Made by a program: the position numbers and the translations under genes. Under the pieces are notes generated by a model that saw nothing but the letters and a program-made list of their open reading frames with translations, ran no database searches and had not been told where the DNA came from. This document shows, piece by piece, positions 20,703 to 30,070 of a DNA stretch of 64,000 nt (position 1 is its first letter; each line of letters opens with the position of its first letter). Origin of the DNA: Curvibacter gracilis ATCC BAA-807 (GTDB lineage Bacteria; Pseudomonadota; Gammaproteobacteria; Burkholderiales; Burkholderiaceae_C). The stretch spans positions 21,299-85,298 of the forward strand of contig NZ_JADZ01000028.1 of assembly GCF_000518645.1 (NCBI RefSeq). Direction: 5' to 3'.

Positions 20703-20734
20703 AGGGCAGGTCCGGGTGACCTGCCCTTTCTTTT
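20703..20734 (+). terminator. Rho-independent terminator after bamC
   Basis: The stem AGGGCAGGTC / GACCTGCCCT encloses a five-base loop and is followed by TTCTTTT. It ends the dapA-bamC unit. Confidence 0.9.
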
Positions 20735-20788
20735 GTCTGCCGCCCGGGTCCGGGGCGGGCAAAGCGCCTCAGCAACTTCATTCTCCCG

Positions 20789-21562
20789 ATGCGATTCAAG
20801 AATCTGGCCAGCGGCAGCACGGGCAATGCCACCGTGGTGGAAGCGGGCCAAGGCAGCGACTGTCGCCGGCTGCTGGTGGACTGCGGGCTGGGCATACGCC
20901 AGCTGGAAGCCCGGCTGGCCCAGGCGGGCCTGCTGGTCAGCGAGTTGCACGGCCTCTTCATCACCCACGAACATTCAGACCACATCGGCTGCGCCCTCAG
21001 CCTGTCGGCCAAACACCATGTGCCCGTCTGGATGAGCGAAGGCACCTGGCTGGCCCTGGGCCAGCCCGACCTGGGGGACTGCCTGCGGCTGGCGCGCGAT
21101 CAGCAGGTGATCGATTTCGGCAGCATGAGCCTGCACCCCTTCACCGTGCCACACGATGCGCGCGAACCCCTGCAACTGCGCTGTGAAGATGGCCAGTCGC
21201 GCCTGGGCCTGCTGACCGATCTGGGCCACATCACCCCTCATGTGCTGGCCCAGCTGGCCGGTTGCCAGGCCTTGTACCTGGAAGCCAACCATGACGCCGA
21301 GATGCTGAGCCGCTCGCGCTACCCGGCCTTTCTCAAGCGGCGCATCAGCGGCCCCTGGGGCCACCTGGAGAACCAGGCCAGCGCCCAGGCCCTGGCTCAA
21401 CTCAAGCACCCGGCACTGCGCCATGTGGTCGCGGCCCACCTGAGCGAGCAGAACAACGAGGCCAGCCTGGTGCGGCAGACGCTGGCCCAGGCCCTGGACT
21501 GGCCCGAAGAAGCCATCGGTATCGCCAGCCCGACGCTCGGCTCGGATTGGTACAGCCTCTGA
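20789..21562 (+). CDS. MBL-fold metallo-hydrolase, YycJ/WalJ-like
   Basis: This 257-residue protein has the metallo-beta-lactamase metal motif in ITHEHSDHIG. The N-terminus (RFKNLASGSTGNATVV) is typical of the YycJ-like group, proposed in Gram-positives to act in DNA processing linked to WalKR. Further conserved pieces are LTDLGHITPHV, EANHD and AAHLSEQNN, which carry the additional metal ligands. The function in betaproteobacteria is not established. The gene lies between two terminators and is probably transcribed alone. Confidence 0.85.
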   Translation: MRFKNLASGSTGNATVVEAGQGSDCRRLLVDCGLGIRQLEARLAQAGLLVSELHGLFITHEHSDHIGCALSLSAKHHVPVWMSEGTWLALGQPDLGDCLRLARDQQVIDFGSMSLHPFTVPHDAREPLQLRCEDGQSRLGLLTDLGHITPHVLAQLAGCQALYLEANHDAEMLSRSRYPAFLKRRISGPWGHLENQASAQALAQLKHPALRHVVAAHLSEQNNEASLVRQTLAQALDWPEEAIGIASPTLGSDWYSL

Positions 21563-21611
21563 CAGGCGCCAGCCAAGGACCGGATTGAGCCCACCCAAAA
21601 GGGACGGACGA

Positions 21612-21639
21612 AAAAAAGCCACCCGAAGGTGGCTTTTTT
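21612..21639. terminator. Bidirectional terminator with C(UUCG)G loop on the minus strand
   Basis: The stem AAAAAAGCCACC / GGTGGCTTTTTT has the loop CGAA, which reads TTCG on the minus strand. It separates the hydrolase gene from the convergent lipoprotein gene and has T-tracts on both strands. Its 16-base core recurs in the terminator behind mmsA. Confidence 0.92.
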
Positions 21640-21653
21640 GAAGCAATGAGAAA

Positions 21654-21920
21654 TTACTTCTTGGCAGCAGCGTCTTCAGCGGCCTTCTTGGCAGCGTCAG
21701 CAGCGGCGTCGGCAGCGGGAGCAGCCGGGGCAGCAGCAGCGGCCGGAGCGGCAGCAGCAGCGTCAGCAGCCGGGGCGGCCGGAGCAGCAGCAGGAGCCTC
21801 AGCCGGAGCGGGGGCGGCAGCAGGAGCCGGTGCCGGAGCAGGAGCCGGTTCTTCCTTCTTGCCACAAGCGGCGAGGGCGGCGGCAGCGATCAGGGTCGCC
21901 AAAACGAGCGATTTCTTCAT
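21654..21920 (-). CDS. Ala/Pro-rich low-complexity lipoprotein
   Basis: This 88-residue protein has a lipoprotein signal (MKKSLVLATLIAAAALAACG) with lipobox LAAC. A KKEEP turn leads into an extended Ala/Pro tract and a helical, charged tail (DAAKKAAEDAAAKK). The block APAAPAADAA occurs twice. It is probably anchored in a membrane with a flexible stalk across the periplasm, loosely recalling Lpp-like or PA-rich structural lipoproteins, but no family is recognised. A near-perfect TATAAT lies about 110 bases upstream and a strong terminator follows, suggesting a well-expressed single gene. Confidence 0.7.
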   Translation of the reverse strand: MKKSLVLATLIAAAALAACGKKEEPAPAPAPAPAAAPAPAEAPAAAPAAPAADAAAAAPAAAAAPAAPAADAAADAAKKAAEDAAAKK

Positions 21921-22029
21921 TTCAAGTTTCCTTGTTGGACAGAGAGAATTCCGTTGCGTCAGACCATCCCTACGAACGGCTCTGACTGAGCGTGCGCTGC
22001 TTTAGCCGCGCTTTTTCACTCAAATTGAA

Positions 22030-22059
22030 ATTATAGAAGGGAAACGTCAATCCCAACAA
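22030..22059 (-). promoter_or_regulatory. Sigma-70-type promoter for the Ala/Pro-rich lipoprotein
   Basis: On the minus strand a TTGTTG -35 and a consensus TATAAT -10 are separated by 18 bases. They lie about 110 bases upstream of the lipoprotein ATG, in a locally AT-rich stretch, and leave a long 5' untranslated region. Confidence 0.6.
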
Positions 22060-22174
22060 ATACTGACAAGCGGAAATCAGTCGCCTTCTGTATCTGCCAC
22101 GTAAAGTTGAAGGTTGACTTCTGAGCAGAGGCAAACGCCTCGCGGCCCATGCAAAACCCAGATCTTATCGGCGC

Positions 22175-22714
22175 TCACAAACCCAGCGTGGAGGCTGGGA
22201 AAGCCGGTGAACCGCGGCGCCAGCACTCGTCCAGCAGCTCGCGCAGCGCCACCCGCCGCTCGGGCAAGGCGCTGCAGATGCCGGTGCTGCGCTGCAGATC
22301 CAGGCGCTGCAGGGCCCAGGCGGGCGACCACAGGGCGCTGGGCCATTCCGACACGGATCGGCTGCGGCAGGCCCGGGCCTCGATCAGGTGATCCCAGGTC
22401 TGACGCCAGTGCACAAAGCGGTGGTGACGCCGCTTGAGCTCTTCATAGGAGGTGGCCAGCAGCAGCATGCGGCGTCCGCCGCGGGACCAGCCCGACAGTG
22501 ACTCGATCACGCTGCGCTCGCCCAGCGGCCAGTCCTCGAAGTTCTCGTCACACAGGAACAGCTCGCGCCAGCCTTCACGGGCGGCCGCAGCCAGGGCCTG
22601 TCGGATGCGCTCGGCAAAGGCCTCACGCCCCTCGAAGCGGCCTTCGAAGGGCCACACCGGCACCGCCCCGGCAGGGGGAGTGCTTGGCTGGTCTGGGGCC
22701 TGATCGCCAGCCAT
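22175..22714 (-). CDS. Conserved-looking hypothetical protein next to the ribosomal oxygenase gene
   Basis: This 179-residue protein has no family that I can name. It is rich in Arg, Glu and Trp, has no signal peptide or membrane span and should be soluble. Notable segments are LFLCDENFEDWPLGERS, SGWSRGGRRMLLLATSYEEL and a C-terminal half with RRHHRFVHWRQTWDHL. The ATG at 22714 lies five bases after the stop of the JmjC-type oxygenase gene, so the two should be co-translated. A function related to the same process is a guess from context only. Confidence 0.7.
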   Translation of the reverse strand: MAGDQAPDQPSTPPAGAVPVWPFEGRFEGREAFAERIRQALAAAAREGWRELFLCDENFEDWPLGERSVIESLSGWSRGGRRMLLLATSYEELKRRHHRFVHWRQTWDHLIEARACRSRSVSEWPSALWSPAWALQRLDLQRSTGICSALPERRVALRELLDECWRRGSPAFPASTLGL

Positions 22715-22719
22715 GCGAC

Positions 22720-23853
22720 TCACAAGCCGGTGGGCAGGGGGTGCAGCCAGCCGGCCTCGCACCACTCGGTCAACAGGTCGCGGGCCCCGGCACTGAGCCG
22801 GGCCACATCACGCCCGCCCAACACACGCAGGCTGGCCAGTTGACGCATCAGCGTGGCGTCACGCCCGGCGGCACGGAAGCCTTCGCCATTGATGAAGATG
22901 TGGCGCTCGTCGTGCAACATGCGGGTGCGGCGATCCAGCCGCACACCGGCCGACACGTCCGCCTCGTCGCTGGCCGCCTCGAACCAGACCTGGGGCTTGG
23001 GGTCGGTGAGGGCTTCGCCGATCACACGGGCCAGGGCGTCGGGGTCGTTGAGCACGCGCTGCAAGGCATCGGCAGCAAATTCATGCAGGCCTTCGGGAAT
23101 GGCCGCAGGGTCGGCCACAGCGGGCTGACTGGCGTCGCGGTACAGGTTCTCACCGGCCAGATCATCGGCATCCTCGGCCAGGCGCTGCAAAACCTCGCGG
23201 GCCAACTCGCCCCGCTTGGGCGAGCGAAAGCCGATCGAGTAGGTCATGCACTCGCCTTCGGCGATGCCATCGTGGGCGTAACGCGGCGGCAGGTAGAGCA
23301 TGTCGCCCGGCTCCAGCACGTACTCCTCTTCGGGCTCGAAATTCGCCAGCACCTTGAGCGGCGTGTCGTCGCGCAGGCTCAGGTCGGTCTGGCGGCCGAT
23401 GCGCCAGCGGCGCTTGCCGTGCGCCTGCAGCAGGAACACGTCATAGCTGTCGAAATGCGGCCCCACCCCGCCGCCGTTGCTGGCGTAGCTGATCATCAGG
23501 TCGTCCAGCCGGGCGTCAGGCACAAAGCGAAAGCCCTGCATCAGGTGATGCACGGCTTCGTCGTGCAGGTCCACGCCCTGCACCAGCAGGGTCCAGTCCG
23601 GCTGGTTCAGGGCCGGCAGGCTGCGCCGGGCAAAAGGGCCGGAGCGCACATCCCAACCCGGGTGGGTCTGGCGCACCAGACGCGACTCCACGTCCTCGCG
23701 CGAGGCCAGTTCGAACAGCTCGGAGCGGTCCAGCAGAGGCTGGAAGCCCGGCACGGCCTGGCGCACCAGCAAAGGCTTGCGCTGCCAATGGCGCTTCATG
23801 AATTGCTGCGGGCTGAGGCCGCCGAGCAGCGTGAGGGGTTGGGTGATGTCCAT
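22720..23853 (-). CDS. roxA: JmjC/cupin-type ribosomal oxygenase (RoxA/YcfD-like)
   Basis: This 377-residue Fe(II)/2-oxoglutarate oxygenase resembles YcfD/RoxA, which hydroxylates an arginine of ribosomal protein L16 in E. coli. The metal ligands are visible as the HxD in VGPHFDSYDVFLLQ and the later His in LPPRYAHDG. The N-terminus MDITQPLTLLGGLSPQQF and the C-terminal winged-helix-like part fit the family length. The ATG at 23853 has GGAG upstream; the extension to 23943 has no family match. It is co-transcribed with the small hypothetical gene behind it. Confidence 0.88.
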   Translation of the reverse strand: MDITQPLTLLGGLSPQQFMKRHWQRKPLLVRQAVPGFQPLLDRSELFELASREDVESRLVRQTHPGWDVRSGPFARRSLPALNQPDWTLLVQGVDLHDEAVHHLMQGFRFVPDARLDDLMISYASNGGGVGPHFDSYDVFLLQAHGKRRWRIGRQTDLSLRDDTPLKVLANFEPEEEYVLEPGDMLYLPPRYAHDGIAEGECMTYSIGFRSPKRGELAREVLQRLAEDADDLAGENLYRDASQPAVADPAAIPEGLHEFAADALQRVLNDPDALARVIGEALTDPKPQVWFEAASDEADVSAGVRLDRRTRMLHDERHIFINGEGFRAAGRDATLMRQLASLRVLGGRDVARLSAGARDLLTEWCEAGWLHPLPTGL

Positions 23854-23961
23854 GAGAAAAAAAGCTCCGGTCGGGCCGGATGGTTGCTCCAAGTGGCGCG
23901 ATTCTCCTACGGAACCGGCCTGGCGTTCCGTGACGCGCCGCAAGGAACATCCATGGCCGCC

Positions 23962-25713
23962 TCAGTGGGCGGCAAAGGCATAGCCGCTGCCGAGGCGCTT
24001 GGCCTGGTACATGGCCTGGTCGGCTGCCAGCATCAGCTCCTTCAGGGCCCGCCCGTCACCGGGTGGCAAGGCCACGCCCACGCTGACGCCCACCTGCACA
24101 CGGGCCTCGCCCAAGACCATGGGCTGCGAGACCGCCTGCACCAGGCGCCGCGCCAGGGCCTCCAGCTGGGCCAGATCCAGCACCTGGGCCAGCAACAGCA
24201 CAAACTCGTCGCCACCCAGCCGGGCCACCACATCCGATTCGCGCACGGCGCCGCGCAGGCGCGCCGCCACCTCGACCAGCACCCGATCCCCCACCTCGTG
24301 CCCCAAGGTGTCGTTGATGGGTTTGAAGCGGTCCAGATCGATCATCAGCACCGCCTGCTGCCCGGGGCGGGTCAGCAAAGCCGTGGCGGCCTGCTCCAGC
24401 CCGTGGCGGTTGGCCAGACCGGTCAGGGGGTCGGTGGCGGCCACCAGGGCCATCTGCTCGGCATGGATGCGCAGTTCGGCCCGCTGCATCTGCAGCTCGC
24501 GCACCCGGGCGCTGAGGGCCAGGGCAAACACCACCGATTCGGCGCACACGCCGAACTGCAGGCCATTGGCCAGCCAGAACGGCAGATTGAACCAGCCCCA
24601 GCTGATGGCCACGGTGAGAAGCACGAAGGAAAACAGCACCAGGCGCCCTGCCAGGTACCAGAAGGCCGGCCGAAAGCCGCCGCGCCAGCGCACGAAGGCC
24701 AGGCCGGTGAGCAGAAGCACGCCCGCCACGGCCGAGGCTTCGAGGATGTTCTGAGCCAGCTCCAAGCTACCCGCCACACCACCGAGCAGAATGGCCGCGG
24801 CGCACAGCAGCAAACCCGCCGCCACGGCGTCCAGCCAGCGCCAGCGGGTCGGCGCCCCATCCGACAGGAATGCAGCCCCGAACAAGGCACTGAAGCCCAC
24901 CCACAGCGCCGGGGCCAGCACGTAGCTGCGCTCGATCCACCAGGGCGAATCGGGCCAGAGGTAGTGGGCCGTGTGGCCGTTGTAGGTGGCCAGGGTCAGA
25001 AAGGCGGCCACGCCGGTCAGCACGTAATAGGCCGTGCTGCGGTCGCGCCAGCCCCGCACCAGGGCCAGGTTGTAGAGCACCAAGGCCAGCAGCACGCCAT
25101 AGCAAAGGCCGTCGAACAACAGCTTCTGCGGCCGGGCGGCGAGGTAGCGGGCGGTGTCCCAGATCTGCAGGTTCAAGGTCTTGGCCGTGTTGGTCTGCAC
25201 CCGCAGGTAGACGGTGTAGACACCCGGCGCAGGCAGCCTGAGGCGCTGCGCATAGCGCTCGCTGGCCAAGGGTCGGCTGTCATAGGGCTGACTCAAGCCG
25301 GTGTAGACCGGGGGTGCCAGGGCCTCACCGGCCTGATTGAAAGGGCCATGAAAGGCCAGGGCATGCATGGCCGTGCTCGGGAACAGCAGCAGCCAGTCGC
25401 CCTGCGCCTCCTGCTGCCGCACCTGCACGCGCAGCCAGAGCACCTGGTGGTCGCCCAGCGTGCGCAGCACCTGACCGGGCTGGGTGAAGCCCTGCGAAGC
25501 CTGCACGGCCGCCAGATCGGCCTGGCCGCTCGGGTCGGCCAGCACCTGCACCTGGCCGGTCAGTGATTGGCCCTGCGGCAGGTTCTCCAGCAGAAGCGGC
25601 GCAGCCAGGCCAGGCCAAGGGACGGTCAGCAGCCACAGCACAGCCAGCACACTGCGGCCACGCCAGCCCAGCAGGCCCCCGAGCCCGGACAGAAAAGAAA
25701 AACCCTTGAACAT
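23962..25713 (-). CDS. 7TM-DISM membrane diguanylate cyclase (GGDEF)
   Basis: This 583-residue protein has a signal segment and a periplasmic 7TMR-DISMED2-like domain (about 40-195). Seven membrane spans follow (about 200-410), then a GGDEF domain from about 430. The active site is intact (GGDEF at 500-504) and an inhibitory I-site RxxD (RESD, 491-494) lies five residues before it. It should make cyclic-di-GMP with product feedback and respond to an extracellular ligand, perhaps a carbohydrate. No EAL domain is attached. The Shine-Dalgarno is weak. Confidence 0.93.
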   Translation of the reverse strand: MFKGFSFLSGLGGLLGWRGRSVLAVLWLLTVPWPGLAAPLLLENLPQGQSLTGQVQVLADPSGQADLAAVQASQGFTQPGQVLRTLGDHQVLWLRVQVRQQEAQGDWLLLFPSTAMHALAFHGPFNQAGEALAPPVYTGLSQPYDSRPLASERYAQRLRLPAPGVYTVYLRVQTNTAKTLNLQIWDTARYLAARPQKLLFDGLCYGVLLALVLYNLALVRGWRDRSTAYYVLTGVAAFLTLATYNGHTAHYLWPDSPWWIERSYVLAPALWVGFSALFGAAFLSDGAPTRWRWLDAVAAGLLLCAAAILLGGVAGSLELAQNILEASAVAGVLLLTGLAFVRWRGGFRPAFWYLAGRLVLFSFVLLTVAISWGWFNLPFWLANGLQFGVCAESVVFALALSARVRELQMQRAELRIHAEQMALVAATDPLTGLANRHGLEQAATALLTRPGQQAVLMIDLDRFKPINDTLGHEVGDRVLVEVAARLRGAVRESDVVARLGGDEFVLLLAQVLDLAQLEALARRLVQAVSQPMVLGEARVQVGVSVGVALPPGDGRALKELMLAADQAMYQAKRLGSGYAFAAH

Positions 25714-26009
25714 GCACAGATCAGCTGGTGGAGGGGATGGCCCTGTGGTGGACGGTCATGGCGAAGGCGCGGAATGCACGCCACCTGCGCCGCTCGTCAT
25801 GGTAGCCCCGCCTCATGGCAGGCGTGCGAAATCCCCAGGCTGGTCACGCCTTGCGCGCCGCCATCAGGCCTGTCGCATACACTCGGGCCCTCGACGCCGG
25901 TCGCGCTCCCTGCCCTGCAGTGCTTGCAGGGCCAGCGCCCCCGGCCCCGGGCCGCCCGCAACGAGCCCGCCCCATCCCCCTTTTCACCGCATCTATCAAG
26001 GCGGACGCC
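25714..26009. other. Divergent 296-base intergenic region
   Basis: This region separates the diguanylate cyclase gene (minus) from the SlyD-type isomerase gene (plus). It is GC-rich with no convincing small gene, terminator or RNA. A TACACT at about 25880 could be a -10, but no -35 lies at a proper distance. Confidence 0.45.
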
Positions 26010-26534
26010 ATGGAAATCACTGAACAATGCGTGGTCGCACTGACCTGGACCCTCACCGACACCCTGAACGAAGAACTCGACGTGCTCGACGAGCCGGTTG
26101 ACTTTCTGGTGGGCGGTGACGATCTGCTGAAGAAAATCGAAGAAGTGCTGCAAGGCCATGAGCCCGGCGCCAGCGTCAAGCTGCAGATCGAACCCGAAGA
26201 AGGTTTTGGCGAGTACAACGAAAACCTGATCTTCCTGGAGCCGCGTTCGCTGTTCCCCAAAGAGCTGGAAGAAGGCATGACCTTCGACGGCACCGCCCTG
26301 CCCGCCGGCTGCAACCCGGACGCACCGCGCGACGCGCTCTACACCGTGACCGAGATCTACCCCGAGCACGTGGTGCTCGACGGCAACCACCCTTTGGCCG
26401 GCATCGCGATCCGCCTGCACCTGAAGGTGCATGCGGTGCGCGAGGCCACCGAAGAGGAAATCGGCAGCGGCACCGCCGGCACCGGCTTCTTTCGCGTGCA
26501 GCCGATGGCACCGGGCAACCAGCAACTGCACTGA
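26010..26534 (+). CDS. FKBP-type peptidyl-prolyl isomerase, SlyD-like
   Basis: This 174-residue protein resembles SlyD. It opens with VVALTWTLTDTLNEELDVLDEPVDFLVGG and continues with the inserted-flap region and the motif EEGFGEYNENLI. It is expected to be a cytoplasmic folding helper that isomerises proline bonds. The histidine-rich metal-binding tail of E. coli SlyD is absent, so a nickel role is not supported. The ATG at 26010 has AAGGCGG upstream; the longer frame from 25815 does not resemble the family. Confidence 0.88.
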   Translation: MEITEQCVVALTWTLTDTLNEELDVLDEPVDFLVGGDDLLKKIEEVLQGHEPGASVKLQIEPEEGFGEYNENLIFLEPRSLFPKELEEGMTFDGTALPAGCNPDAPRDALYTVTEIYPEHVVLDGNHPLAGIAIRLHLKVHAVREATEEEIGSGTAGTGFFRVQPMAPGNQQLH

Positions 26535-26549
26535 GCCCACCAAAAAAAG

Positions 26550-26584
26550 AAAAGCCCGCAGCCAAACCGGCCGCGGGCTTTTTT
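26550..26584. terminator. Rho-independent terminator between the SlyD-like gene and dut
   Basis: The stem GCCCGC-A-GCC / GGC-C-GCGGGC is flanked by A- and T-runs (AAAA on the left, TTTTTT on the right). It lies between convergent genes and can work in both directions. Confidence 0.9.
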
Positions 26585-26605
26585 CATGCCTGCAGGGCGA
26601 GCGGT

Positions 26606-27052
26606 TCAGCCCTTGCCGGTGGAACCGTAGCCACCTTCGCCACGCTGGGTGGGCGGAAACTCGGTCACCACGTTGAAAGTGGCCTGCAGCACCGGCACGA
26701 TCACCAACTGGGCGATGCGCTCCATGGGCTCGATGGTGAAGGCCACATCGCTGCGGTTCCAGGCGCTGACCATCAACTGGCCCTGGTAGTCGCTGTCGAT
26801 CAGCCCGACCAGATTGCCCAGCACGATGCCGTGCTTGTGCCCCAGGCCCGAGCGCGGCAGGATCATGGCGGCATAACCCGGATCCTTGAGCCAGATAGCA
26901 ATGCCCGTGGGCACCAGCTGCCAGGCGTTGGGTGCCAGGGTCAGCGGCTCAGCCAGGCAGGCGCGCAGGTCCAGGCCGGCGCTGCCCGGGGTGGCATAGG
27001 CCGGAAGTTGCTCCGCCATGCGCGGATCGATGATCTTGACGTCGATGTTCAT
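26606..27052 (-). CDS. dut: dUTP diphosphatase
   Basis: This 148-residue dUTPase hydrolyses dUTP to dUMP, keeping uracil out of DNA and feeding thymidylate synthesis. The family motifs are clear: [47 protein letters not shown] and the Gly-rich C-terminal arm [10 protein letters not shown] that closes over the active site. The gene starts 29 bases after coaBC, the same order as in E. coli. Confidence 0.97.
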   Translation of the reverse strand: MNIDVKIIDPRMAEQLPAYATPGSAGLDLRACLAEPLTLAPNAWQLVPTGIAIWLKDPGYAAMILPRSGLGHKHGIVLGNLVGLIDSDYQGQLMVSAWNRSDVAFTIEPMERIAQLVIVPVLQATFNVVTEFPPTQRGEGGYGSTGKG

Positions 27053-27081
27053 TGGGTAAATTCAACAGCCTTCGACAGGCT

Positions 27082-28293
27082 TCAACAGGCCTTGCGGCGG
27101 GAAATCTCGGCCACCAATTGACGCGCCAGCGCCAGCTTGGAAGCCCGGGGCAGTTCCTGGACGCCATTCGCATCCACCAGCAGCAGCTGATTGTCGTCCT
27201 GCCCGAAGGCCGTGGGCCCGATGTTGCCCACCAGCAGCGGCACACCCTTGCGCGCGCGCTTGGCCTGGGCGTGGGCCACCAGGTCGTGGCTCTCGGCCGC
27301 AAAGCCGACGCAATACAGGCCCCCGCTGCGGGCCCGATCGCCCTGGGCCACGGTGTGCAGGATGTCGGGGTTCTCGACAAAGCTCAGTTGGGGCGTCTGG
27401 CCCGAGCCGTCTTTCTTGATCTTCTGGTCACTGGCGCTGGCTGGACGCCAGTCGGCCACGGCCGCCGTGGCAATGAACACATCGGCCTGCTCGCTGGCCG
27501 GCACCGTGGCGGCCAGCATGTCGCGCGCCGACACCACGTTGAGGCGCCGCACCCCGCGCGGGGTGGGCAGGTGCACCGGGCCGGCGATCAGCGTGACCTC
27601 GGCCCCGGCCTCGCGGGCAGCCCGGGCAATGGCAAAACCCATCTTGCCCGAGGAATGGTTGGTGATGCCGCGCACCGGGTCGATGGCCTCGAAGGTGGGG
27701 CCCGCCGTGACCAGCACCCGCTGGCCGCGCAGCGTCTTGGGCTGAAAGAAGGCAATCACTTCTTCGGTGATCTCCAGCGCCTCGAGCATGCGCCCGTCGC
27801 CGGTTTCGCCACAGGCCTGGTCTCCCCGCGCCACGCCCAGCAGCACAGCCCCGTCGGTCTGCAACTGGGCCAGATTGCGCTGCGTGGCCGGGTGGGCCCA
27901 CATCTCGCGGTTCATGGCCGGGGCCACCAGCAGGGGCACGCGTTCGATCGGGCGGGCCAGGCACAGCAGGCTCAGCAGCTCATCGGCCCGGCCCTGCACC
28001 AGGCGGGCGATGAAGTCGGCGCTGCAAGGCGCCAGCACGATGGCATCGGCCTCGCGGCTGAGGTTGATGTGGGGCATGTTGTTGGCCTCGCGGCCATCCC
28101 ACTGCGAGGTGTAGACCGGCCGGCCCGACAGGGCCTGCATCGTGACCGGCGTGATGAACTGGCAGGCGGCCTCGGTCATCACCACCTGCACCGTGGCGCC
28201 CTGGCGGATCAGCTCGCGGCAGAGTTCGGCCGATTTGAAGCAGGCCACCCCGCCGGTGAGGCCGAGCACAATGTGTTTTCCCTGGAGGTCCAT
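27082..28293 (-). CDS. coaBC: Bifunctional phosphopantothenoylcysteine decarboxylase / phosphopantothenate-cysteine ligase
   Basis: This 403-residue enzyme carries out two successive steps of coenzyme A synthesis. The N-terminal flavoprotein decarboxylase (CoaC, to about residue 190) shows GGVACFKSAELCRELI, the active-site region MPHINLSREAD, the PxMNxxMW motif as PAMNREMW and ACGETGDGRM. The C-terminal CoaB ligase starts at about 191 with VLVTAGPTFEAIDPVR and NHSSGKMGFAIA. It lies upstream of dut. Confidence 0.96.
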   Translation of the reverse strand: MDLQGKHIVLGLTGGVACFKSAELCRELIRQGATVQVVMTEAACQFITPVTMQALSGRPVYTSQWDGREANNMPHINLSREADAIVLAPCSADFIARLVQGRADELLSLLCLARPIERVPLLVAPAMNREMWAHPATQRNLAQLQTDGAVLLGVARGDQACGETGDGRMLEALEITEEVIAFFQPKTLRGQRVLVTAGPTFEAIDPVRGITNHSSGKMGFAIARAAREAGAEVTLIAGPVHLPTPRGVRRLNVVSARDMLAATVPASEQADVFIATAAVADWRPASASDQKIKKDGSGQTPQLSFVENPDILHTVAQGDRARSGGLYCVGFAAESHDLVAHAQAKRARKGVPLLVGNIGPTAFGQDDNQLLLVDANGVQELPRASKLALARQLVAEISRRKAC

Positions 28294-28386
28294 GGTGACA
28301 AGGGCCCGGCGGAGCGGGCCCGGTTGGCAAAGAATGCGGCAATGTAGCAGACTGGCAGCGCCCTTCGGGTCACACGGGCGGCCATC

Positions 28387-28410
28387 AAAAAGGCCACCCG
28401 AAGGTGGCCT
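28387..28410 (-). terminator. Rho-independent terminator after mmsA
   Basis: On the minus strand the stem AGGCCACC / GGTGGCCT with a TTCG loop is followed by TTTTGATGG. It starts 25 bases beyond the mmsA stop. Its 16-base core is identical to that of the terminator at 21612-21639. Confidence 0.88.
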
Positions 28411-28434
28411 GCGCGTGGAGTGGACGACTGCCGC

Positions 28435-29958
<1,524 letters not shown>

Positions 29959-29998
29959 GGTGCCTCGCTGTTGAAAGAGTGAAATTCAGAGCTGCAGT

Positions 29999-30025
29999 CT
30001 AGGCAGCCCCCCAGCCCCTGCCTAG
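29999..30025. promoter_or_regulatory. Perfect inverted repeat in the mmsA/lysR intergenic region (site 1)
   Basis: CTAGGCAG and CTGCCTAG form perfect 8-base arms around an 11-base spacer. The site lies 41 bases upstream of the mmsA start and is a candidate operator for the adjacent LysR-type regulator or another factor. Confidence 0.55.
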
Positions 30026-30042
30026 CACCGGCCGCTGAACTC

Positions 30043-30064
30043 ATTGTTCGGATTGGTGAACAAT
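30043..30064. promoter_or_regulatory. Perfect inverted repeat overlapping the lysR -10 (site 2)
   Basis: ATTGTTC and GAACAAT form perfect 7-base arms around eight bases and satisfy the T-N11-A rule for LysR-type operators. The right arm overlaps AACAAT (30059-30064), which lies six bases before the regulator's ATG. Binding here could repress the regulator's own gene. Confidence 0.65.
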
Positions 30065-30070
30065 ACAGCC

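Noticed and set aside
22498..25566. Plus-strand frame of 1022 codons
   Set aside because: It is antisense to the oxygenase and diguanylate cyclase genes, crosses their boundaries and has no family features.
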